Below, piece after piece: positions 6,588 to 11,759 of a DNA stretch of 11,759 nucleotides. Made by a program: the position numbers and the translations under genes. Under the pieces are notes generated by a model. It saw only the letters and a program-made list of their open reading frames with translations, was not told the DNA's origin and searched no databases. The DNA is taken from the NCBI GenBank assembly GCA_036660615.1, contig JAVXAG010000058.1, forward strand, positions 1 through 11,759, given 5' to 3'. The stretch is from JAVXAG01 sp036660615. GTDB taxonomy: Bacteria > Bacillota > Clostridia > Peptostreptococcales > Anaerovoracaceae. Each line of letters starts with the position of its first letter. Position 1 is the first letter of the stretch.

Positions 6588-7775
6588 ATGAAAAAATATG
6601 GGCTTATAGGTGAGAAGCTGGGGCACAGTTTCTCGCCACTAATTCATAATAAGCTAGGGCATTATGAATACAAATTATGTCAATGTCAAAGGGATGAACT
6701 AAAAAACCTACTGGCAGATCAAACTTACGGTGGTTTTAATGTAACCATTCCTTATAAAAAAACAGTCATGGACTTTTGTCAAAGGTTGAGTGATGAGGCC
6801 AAGGCTATTGGCGCTGTAAATACAATGGTCAGGGAAAAGGATGGAACTTGGACTGGACACAATACGGACTATTACGGGTTTGTATATTTACTTAACAAAA
6901 ACAAAATTGACCCACGAGGTAAAAAGGCCTTGGTTCTTGGCAGCGGAGGGGCATCACTTACAGTACAAAAAGTACTAAAAGATTTGGAAGCAAGTCAAGT
7001 GGTTGTGGTTTCTCGAAAGGGAGAAAATAACTACGAGAATATTGCCAAGAATTTTGACAGTCAAATAATTATAAATACAACGCCAGTGGGAATGTACCCA
7101 AACAATGGAGTCGCACCAATTAACTTGGACGACTTTTTGTCATGTGATGGGGTAGTGGATTTGATCTACAATCCTAATAGGACAAAGCTTCTTTTTGATG
7201 CAAAGAGAAAAAGTATTCCTTGTGCGTCTGGTCTGGAAATGCTTGTGGCACAGGCAAAGAAAGCAAGTGAGTTGTTTCAAGGCAAAGAAATTTCTGATTT
7301 GCTGATTCCAATTATTACAAGTGAGATAAAGGAAGAAACCCAGAATCTAATATATATTGGAATGCCCGGCAGTGGAAAAACTACTCTTGGTAGCAGAAAA
7401 GCCAAAGAGATGGGAAGAAAATTTGTGGATATTGACAGCCTTATTATGGAAAGATGTGGAATGTCGATTCCTGATATTTTTGCTGAACAGGGTGAGGGTG
7501 TCTTTAGGACTATCGAAACTGAAGTTCTTGCCGATGTTTGCAAGGAAAGTGGCCTAGTTATAGCCACAGGCGGAGGCGTAGTTACCAAACGTATCAATTA
7601 CAATATTCTCAAACAAAACGGTACAGTAATTTGGGTAATGCGGGATCTGGATAGACTGGATATAAAGGGTAGACCTCTTTCCCAAAAAGGAACTCTTGAA
7701 AATATGTATGAAGAAAGAAAACACGCATACTCATATTGGAGTGATATTTCAATAAGAAATGAGGAGGAAAAGTAA
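6588..7775 (+). CDS. aroEK: Fused shikimate dehydrogenase - shikimate kinase
   Basis: One 395-aa chain carries two pathway steps. Residues 1 to about 245 are shikimate dehydrogenase (3-dehydroshikimate to shikimate, NADPH): GHSFSP (12-17), NVTIPYKK (51-58, catalytic Lys57), GAVNT (75-79), NTDYYGF (92-98), GSGGAS (118-123), VSRK (141-144, Arg143 for NADPH), NTTPVGMYP (163-171) and SGLEMLVAQA (214-223). Residues about 252 to 395 are shikimate kinase (ATP-dependent 3-phosphorylation): Walker A GMPGSGKTT (258-266), DIDS (281-284), FRTIE (306-310), ATGGGVV (326-332), lid KGRPLS (360-365) and Arg377. No ATG, GTG or TTG codon lies between residue 240 and the Walker motif, so the kinase cannot start separately. 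Both halves are compact (roughly 245 and 145 aa). ATG 6588 follows the pheA stop with no gap. Confidence 0.95.
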   Translation: MKKYGLIGEKLGHSFSPLIHNKLGHYEYKLCQCQRDELKNLLADQTYGGFNVTIPYKKTVMDFCQRLSDEAKAIGAVNTMVREKDGTWTGHNTDYYGFVYLLNKNKIDPRGKKALVLGSGGASLTVQKVLKDLEASQVVVVSRKGENNYENIAKNFDSQIIINTTPVGMYPNNGVAPINLDDFLSCDGVVDLIYNPNRTKLLFDAKRKSIPCASGLEMLVAQAKKASELFQGKEISDLLIPIITSEIKEETQNLIYIGMPGSGKTTLGSRKAKEMGRKFVDIDSLIMERCGMSIPDIFAEQGEGVFRTIETEVLADVCKESGLVIATGGGVVTKRINYNILKQNGTVIWVMRDLDRLDIKGRPLSQKGTLENMYEERKHAYSYWSDISIRNEEEK

Positions 7776-7776
7776 T

Positions 7777-8202
7777 ATGTCAAAGATACTGATTATCAAT
7801 GGACCAAATCTTAATATGCTAGGCATTCGTGAGCCAAAGATTTATGGTAAGGAAAGTTACAAAGACTTGACAGACTCCATCTTAGAGTGGGCAAAGGAAA
7901 TGGGTGCAACTGCAACTTGTTTCCAGTCAAACCACGAGGGTGCAATAGTTGACATTATCCAAGAAGCCTACGGAGAATATGATGGAATTGTTATAAATCC
8001 AGCTGCATATACTCACACAAGTATTGCTATTCCCGATGCCATAAAAGCGGTGGGGATACCAACGGTTGAAGTCCATATTTCTGATATTTCTGCTAGAGAG
8101 GATTATAGGAAAATCTCATACACAAGTGAAGCTTGTATAAAGACCATTTATGGTAAAGGCTTCCTTGGGTACAAAGAGGCAATGGAGATGCTTTGCAAAT
8201 AA
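7777..8202 (+). CDS. aroQ: 3-dehydroquinate dehydratase, type II
   Basis: This enzyme dehydrates 3-dehydroquinate to 3-dehydroshikimate, the third shikimate step, through the enolate route. ATG 7777 comes one base after the stop of the fusion gene and nine bases after GAGGAGG (7761-7767). A longer in-frame start at 7759 would use the RBS itself as coding sequence and is unlikely. The 141-aa length is typical (about 145). Motifs are NGPNLNMLGIREPKIYG (8-24), FQSNHEGAIVD (49-59), INPAAYTHTSIAIPDAI (73-89) and EVHISD (98-103). Active-site residues line up with the M. tuberculosis enzyme one position earlier: Arg18, Tyr23, Asn74, His80, Glu98, His100, Arg107. It is the last gene of the operon, directly before a terminator. 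No type I dehydroquinase is seen. Confidence 0.97.
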   Translation: MSKILIINGPNLNMLGIREPKIYGKESYKDLTDSILEWAKEMGATATCFQSNHEGAIVDIIQEAYGEYDGIVINPAAYTHTSIAIPDAIKAVGIPTVEVHISDISAREDYRKISYTSEACIKTIYGKGFLGYKEAMEMLCK

Positions 8203-8213
8203 GTCATGACCTT

Positions 8214-8253
8214 AAAAGAGCAACTTATAGGAAACCCTACAAGCTGCTCTTTT
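8214..8253. terminator. Bidirectional terminator between the aro operon and the transporter gene
   Basis: Two 18-base arms (8214-8231 and 8236-8253) flank a four-base loop. In the plus-strand RNA two internal A-C mismatches (8223/8244 and 8227/8240) interrupt the stem, which ends in a U run (8250-8254). In the minus-strand RNA those two positions become G-U pairs, so the stem is continuous and is followed by UUUU. It lies between the stop of aroQ (8202) and the stop of the convergent transporter gene (8260), and can end both transcripts. Confidence 0.85.
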
Positions 8254-8259
8254 TGATAT

Positions 8260-9729
8260 TTATAATGTTTTATTAGGCTTTTTAAATGCTACTAGTCCGA
8301 TCATAATTAGTATAGCGAAAGCAACTGACATCCAGAATATGAATAATGGAGTGCTTTGTGGGCTAAATAAATCATAGTAGCCTTTTAGGTATATTACTAC
8401 TACCAATGCAGGTAATGCTGTTGACATATATCCTCGGACTTTTTCTGGGAAAGACATACCGACACCAGAGTTGACCTCAGTGATAAAGTTTCTCCAACCC
8501 CAACCGTTTTTCCTTGTACAGAACAGTAGGAATATCATGGAGCCAAGTGGCAACACGTTGCTGGATACTAGGAAGTCTTCCATGTCCATAATGTTTGTTC
8601 CTTCTCCAAGTGGCTGTATAAATGACCAAATATTAAATCCTAGAATGCAAGGGACACTCAAAATGCCGATTGCAAAGATATTAACTAGTACAGCTTTTCG
8701 TCTATTCCATCCCCTAGAATCAACCCAGAAGGAAACGATGTTTTCAAATACTCCTACAATAGTTGTTATTGCAGCAAATGATAAGAATAGGAAGAACATT
8801 GCGCCCCAAATGTTTCCACCGCTCATTTGAGCAAATATATTTGGAAGAGTGATAAACACTAATCCAGGGCCTGCACCTGGTTCCAAGTTGTATGCGAAGC
8901 AAGCAGGTATTACAATTAGTCCAGCAGTAAGTGCAACAAAAGTATCTAGCAAAACGATACTTATTGATTCAGCTGTAAGTGAACGGTCTTTACTCAGATA
9001 ACTACCGAATATAGCCATTCCGCCCATACCGATACTAAGAGTAAAGAACGCCTGACTCATTGCAGCAAATACAACATTTCCTAAACCATTGTCGGCAATC
9101 TTCCCAAAATCAGGGATTAAGTAAAACTTTATTCCTTCCAAAGCACCGTCAAGGGTTACTGAACGGATTGCCAGAATAACCATAAGGGACAGCAGACAAA
9201 TCATCATTATTTTGGTAATGTTTTCAACACCTTTTTTTAGACCTATGGCGCAAACACCAAAAGAAAATAAAATTATGATAAATGTCCATGTGGCTAGTTC
9301 TATTGGTGAAGCAAGCATATCCGGAAACTTATTAGCGATTTGATCAGTTGATAATCCATGGAATTGCCCTGCACCCATTTTGAAACAGTAGTTAAGCATC
9401 CAGCCACCAACCATTGAATAGAACATTACCAAAAGGTAATTACCGGCCATTCCAAACCATTTTAGCTTGTGCCAGCTTGTCCCTGCAGGCTCAAGTACAT
9501 TAAAGGCGGTAGCAATACTTCTTTGGCTTCCACGCCCTACGCCAAACTCGCAGACCAAGATTGGTAAACCAAGTATTAATAAAAATAGTAAATATATTAG
9601 AATAAAAGCCGCTCCACCGTATTGTCCTACCATGTATGGGAATTTCCACACATTTCCTAGTCCGATTGCGCAGCCAGCAGATACTAGTATAAATCCTAGA
9701 CGCGAGCCAAATTGTTCTCTATTTTCCAT
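8260..9729 (-). CDS. Sodium:neurotransmitter symporter (NSS) family amino acid transporter
   Basis: This is a sodium-coupled secondary transporter of the LeuT fold in the cytoplasmic membrane, probably importing an amino acid. I count about 12 hydrophobic segments in 489 aa: roughly 11-35, 38-62, 92-118, 145-163, 170-190, 218-245, 254-280, 306-334, 345-368, 384-404, 434-452 and 461-483. The family signature in helix 1 is clear: GSRLGF (8-13), then AIGLGNVWKFPY (21-32) with the unwound substrate and sodium site. Helix 6 has FFTLSIGMGGM (228-238), matching the LeuT unwound region. The start ATG has AAAGGAG nine bases upstream (complement of 9739-9745). Relatives include the bacterial TnaT and MhsT tryptophan/hydrophobic amino acid transporters. 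The neighbouring aro operon makes an aromatic substrate attractive, but the sequence does not prove it. Confidence 0.93.
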   Translation of the reverse strand: MENREQFGSRLGFILVSAGCAIGLGNVWKFPYMVGQYGGAAFILIYLLFLLILGLPILVCEFGVGRGSQRSIATAFNVLEPAGTSWHKLKWFGMAGNYLLVMFYSMVGGWMLNYCFKMGAGQFHGLSTDQIANKFPDMLASPIELATWTFIIILFSFGVCAIGLKKGVENITKIMMICLLSLMVILAIRSVTLDGALEGIKFYLIPDFGKIADNGLGNVVFAAMSQAFFTLSIGMGGMAIFGSYLSKDRSLTAESISIVLLDTFVALTAGLIVIPACFAYNLEPGAGPGLVFITLPNIFAQMSGGNIWGAMFFLFLSFAAITTIVGVFENIVSFWVDSRGWNRRKAVLVNIFAIGILSVPCILGFNIWSFIQPLGEGTNIMDMEDFLVSSNVLPLGSMIFLLFCTRKNGWGWRNFITEVNSGVGMSFPEKVRGYMSTALPALVVVIYLKGYYDLFSPQSTPLFIFWMSVAFAILIMIGLVAFKKPNKTL

Positions 9730-9772
9730 ATTTTTTGTCTCCTTTGATTAGTTTTGTGTTATTATTAATATA

Positions 9773-9801
9773 AGTATATCACCTAAAACGTCATATGTAT
9801 A
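9773..9801 (-). promoter_or_regulatory. Promoter of the NSS transporter gene
   Basis: Read on the minus strand, TATACA (complement of 9796-9801) is followed after 17 bp by TATACT (complement of 9773-9778), with TG one base upstream making an extended -10. Transcription would start near 9766, giving a leader of about 37 nt before the ATG. The -35 element overlaps the palindromes at 9795-9825, so a bound regulator could act on it. Confidence 0.55.
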
Positions 9802-9825
9802 ATTGATAAATTATATAATATACAT
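9795..9825. promoter_or_regulatory. Nested palindromes, candidate LysR-family operator
   Basis: The outer arms ATGTATA (9795-9801) and TATACAT (9819-9825) are exact reverse complements. Inside them, TATAATT (9798-9804) and AATTATA (9809-9815) form a second exact dyad around GATA. T9803 and A9815 satisfy the T-N11-A spacing known for LysR-type binding sites. The element lies between a transporter gene and a divergent LysR gene and covers the -35 of the transporter promoter. In AT-rich DNA some dyads arise by chance, which lowers confidence. Confidence 0.45.
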
Positions 9826-9857
9826 CAAAATTATTGATAGTAAATGGAGAAAGAATT

Positions 9858-10751
9858 GTGGAAATTAGAACACTAACTACATTTGTAAAAATTGCAGAGC
9901 TAAAGAACTTTTCTAAGGCTGCAGAGGCACTGGGATATTCACAATCTGCGGTTTCTATGCAAATCGGTCAACTGGAAAAAGAACTAGATGTTAAGTTATT
10001 TGATAGAATCGGAAAAACAATACAATTGACTGAAAAGGGGAAGGAACTCTTTGGTTCGGCTCGACAAATTTTGGCTATGACCGAGGAAGCAAAGAAGAAC
10101 ATCAAGGAAATTCCAGCAGTTTCAGGAACACTCAGAATAGCCATGGCTGAATCCATAAGTATATTTTTGTTTTATGAGGTTATAAAAGAGTATTCGGCCC
10201 TTTATCCAGAGGTAGAAGTTACGATAAAAACAGGAGTGACTGACGAAATGTTGGCAATGCTATATCATAACGAAGTGGATTTAATATACACTTTGGATTT
10301 TAGGAATTTTCAATCGGATTTGGTTATTGCTTATGAAAAACCAGAACCGGTAACTTTTATTGCAGGGAAAAGTCATGTTTTGGCAGGCAAAAAACGCATT
10401 CCATTAAAAAAACTTTTGGCAGAGCATTTTATTTTGACTGAGAAAGGAATGAGCTACAGGCACCATCTTGACCAAATTCTTGCGGCCAAAGAATTGGAGA
10501 TAAAACCTATAATAGAAATGGGAAATACTCTATTGATAAAAGAATTGATAAAAGAGAACAGAGGAATTTCATTTTTGCCGGAGTTTGTTGTAGATGAAGA
10601 TATAGAAAAAGGGCAGCTTTGTAAATTGGATGTTGCAATAGAAAATGTAGACAATTGGCGACAATTGATATATCATAAGGATAAATGCATTACTCCAGCA
10701 ATGGAGGCGTTAATAGATTTAGTAAAAAAAATGGAAGGGAAATTGTTATGA
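9858..10751 (+). CDS. LysR-type transcriptional regulator
   Basis: This is a 297-aa DNA-binding regulator of full family length. Residues 1-60 are the winged helix-turn-helix: FVKIAELKNFSKAAEALGYS (9-28), then SAVSMQIGQLEKEL (30-43) and LFDR (47-50). A linker helix follows to about 85, and residues 90-290 form the periplasmic-binding-like effector domain. I chose GTG 9858 because GGAG (9846-9849) precedes it and MEIRTL is the usual family start; an in-frame TTG at 9834 lacks an RBS. The gene is divergent from the NSS transporter, the usual layout for a LysR regulator and its target, with candidate operator dyads between them. The effector is unknown; an amino acid carried by the transporter is a reasonable guess. 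The gene overlaps the next gene by four bases. Confidence 0.93.
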   Translation: MEIRTLTTFVKIAELKNFSKAAEALGYSQSAVSMQIGQLEKELDVKLFDRIGKTIQLTEKGKELFGSARQILAMTEEAKKNIKEIPAVSGTLRIAMAESISIFLFYEVIKEYSALYPEVEVTIKTGVTDEMLAMLYHNEVDLIYTLDFRNFQSDLVIAYEKPEPVTFIAGKSHVLAGKKRIPLKKLLAEHFILTEKGMSYRHHLDQILAAKELEIKPIIEMGNTLLIKELIKENRGISFLPEFVVDEDIEKGQLCKLDVAIENVDNWRQLIYHKDKCITPAMEALIDLVKKMEGKLL

Positions 10752-11182
10752 CTAGAGATGGAGAATTAAAAGAAATTATAGAAGCTATCCAAGCGGGAGA
10801 GAGAACATTGTTTTACTTAGAAGGGGCACAAAGTGAACTTGCCTCAGCTTCAAACTGGGGAATTGCAGATATGCTGGGACTTGACCTGTTTGGTGGAATA
10901 GGGAAACACATGAAAGTTCAAGCAGCGAAGGAAAAGATGGAACAAGCAAAGGTAGAAATACAGAGCTTCCAAAAAGAACTTAGTGATGTACATCAGAATT
11001 TGAATTTTACTGTAAATATTAGTGAATTCCTAACTTTTGCAGACTTTTTCTTTGATGGACTGATTGCAGACTGGATGGTGCAATCCAGAATTGGTGACGC
11101 TAAAAAGCAGGTGGACAGTGCTGTTTTTAAAGTGAAATCTATTATTGCAGATTTGCAACGAATGAAACAAGGATTGGAGTAA
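10748..11182 (+). CDS. Uncharacterised helical cytoplasmic protein
   Basis: I do not recognise a named family with certainty. The pattern resembles conserved unnamed proteins of Clostridia and other Firmicutes. From ATG 10748 it has 144 aa; the start overlaps the LysR stop in an ATGA junction and follows GAAGGGAAA (10734-10742). There is no signal peptide. The N-terminal half is charged helix, then NWGIADMLGLDLFGGIGKH (37-55), a glycine-rich turn of the kind conserved in such families. Residues about 57-85 look like a coiled coil rich in Lys, Glu and Gln. LTFADFFFDGLIADWMVQ (96-113) is an aromatic-rich segment, too acidic to be a clear membrane helix. A second helix ends the protein. Co-transcription with the regulator is likely; the role is unknown. 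Confidence 0.8.
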   Translation: MTRDGELKEIIEAIQAGERTLFYLEGAQSELASASNWGIADMLGLDLFGGIGKHMKVQAAKEKMEQAKVEIQSFQKELSDVHQNLNFTVNISEFLTFADFFFDGLIADWMVQSRIGDAKKQVDSAVFKVKSIIADLQRMKQGLE

Positions 11183-11194
11183 AATTATTAACAT

Positions 11195-11755
11195 ATGAAA
11201 AAAAGAATAATACCACTATTGCTGACGGCGATTGCCTTGACAATTTGTACGGTAATAGTAACGACTACAAATATGGGGATTCCGACATTTAATATTATCG
11301 GAGCGTACTGCTCCCTAATTGCCATAACCATATTAACTTACAAGATGCCAATCGGCATTTACAATTTCTCAATGTTCTTTATTTTTATTGCCAGTGCTTT
11401 GGGTACTGTGTTGGATTTGTACAGATCAATCGAGATTTATGATAAATTATTACATTATGTCAGCGGGATATTGATGGCGATGATAGGCGCATATCTTATG
11501 GAGTGCCTATACAAGAAATGTAAAGTAGAGAATCTTCAAAAGGTATTGCTGCCAACAATCTTGTTTGCTATGTTTTTCTCATTTTCCTGCGCAGCATTTT
11601 GGGAAGTTTATGAATTTACGGCTGACCAACTTGTCCATACAAAAATGCAGGGCGTAAACCTAAACACAATGGGTGATATTATATCAGGCATCTTAGGAGG
11701 GCTTACTTACGGCATTTTTGTATTAGTAAAAAACCGAAAAAAACTTTTACCATGA
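11195..11755 (+). CDS. YjdF/DUF2238-like integral membrane protein
   Basis: This 186-aa protein has about six hydrophobic segments: roughly 5-25, 33-50, 57-75, 87-105, 117-138 and 161-178. The pattern YDKLLHYVSGIL (82-93) followed by FWEVYEFTADQL (135-146) and NTMGDIISGILGG (157-169) matches what I know of the YjdF/DUF2238 family, in which DKLLHF, WE-x-x-EF and a DT-x-x-D segment are conserved; here the last begins NTMGD. The function of the family is not established. The start codon lacks a good RBS: GGAG (11176-11179) is 15 bases upstream, at the end of the previous gene. It lies 12 bases after that gene, so the two probably share a transcript. An ATG at 11752 overlaps the stop codon and could start another gene outside the window, but no RBS supports it. 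Confidence 0.8.
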   Translation: MKKRIIPLLLTAIALTICTVIVTTTNMGIPTFNIIGAYCSLIAITILTYKMPIGIYNFSMFFIFIASALGTVLDLYRSIEIYDKLLHYVSGILMAMIGAYLMECLYKKCKVENLQKVLLPTILFAMFFSFSCAAFWEVYEFTADQLVHTKMQGVNLNTMGDIISGILGGLTYGIFVLVKNRKKLLP

Positions 11756-11759
11756 AAAT

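Noticed and set aside
7260..7380. Suspected artificial joining of aroE and aroK by a sequencing error.
   Set aside because: The frame is continuous, the linker is short but plausible, and there is no remnant stop, start or RBS between the domains.
8471..8830. A 119-codon plus-strand frame opposite the transporter gene.
   Set aside because: It is the reverse complement of clear transmembrane coding sequence, has no RBS and shows no recognisable motif.
1..11759. CRISPR arrays, insertion sequences, integrase sites, tRNA and rRNA genes.
   Set aside because: No direct repeat series, transposase, tRNA-like cloverleaf or rRNA signature was seen on either strand.

Overview
The window reads as a low-GC Gram-positive (Firmicutes), most likely an anaerobic Clostridia member. 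The support is the AT-rich sequence, strong purine-rich ribosome binding sites, tightly packed genes and the family types present: type I-beta DAHP synthase, type II dehydroquinase, a clostridial-type chorismate synthase and an NSS transporter. I cannot fix the genus from sequence alone.

Bases 1-384 hold a possible end of an upstream gene (to 54), an extended -10 promoter (93-121), and a 28-codon leader peptide (150-236) with eight consecutive Tyr/Phe codons. A Rho-independent terminator follows (284-316). The RNA has the 1:2, 2:3 and 3:4 pairing choices of a classical ribosome-mediated attenuator. This is the most interesting signal in the window: a Phe/Tyr-sensing attenuator in front of a Gram-positive-type aro operon.

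Bases 385-8202 are one plus-strand operon of eight genes with essentially no gaps: aroF, tyrA, aroB, aroA, aroC, pheA, an aroE-aroK fusion and aroQ. Together they encode all seven steps from erythrose-4-phosphate plus PEP to chorismate. They also encode chorismate mutase, prephenate dehydratase and prephenate dehydrogenase, which lead to phenylpyruvate and 4-hydroxyphenylpyruvate. No trp gene and no aminotransferase is present. Control appears layered: transcription by the leader, and enzyme activity by the N-terminal regulatory domain of AroF and the ACT domain of PheA. A bidirectional hairpin terminator (8214-8253) closes the operon.

Bases 8260-9729 (minus strand) encode a 12-helix sodium:amino-acid symporter convergent with the aro operon. 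It is divergent from a LysR-type regulator (9858-10751). The gap between them carries palindromes that overlap the transporter promoter. The regulator gene overlaps a gene for an unnamed helical protein (10748-11182), which is followed by a YjdF/DUF2238-like membrane protein (11195-11755). These three look co-transcribed.
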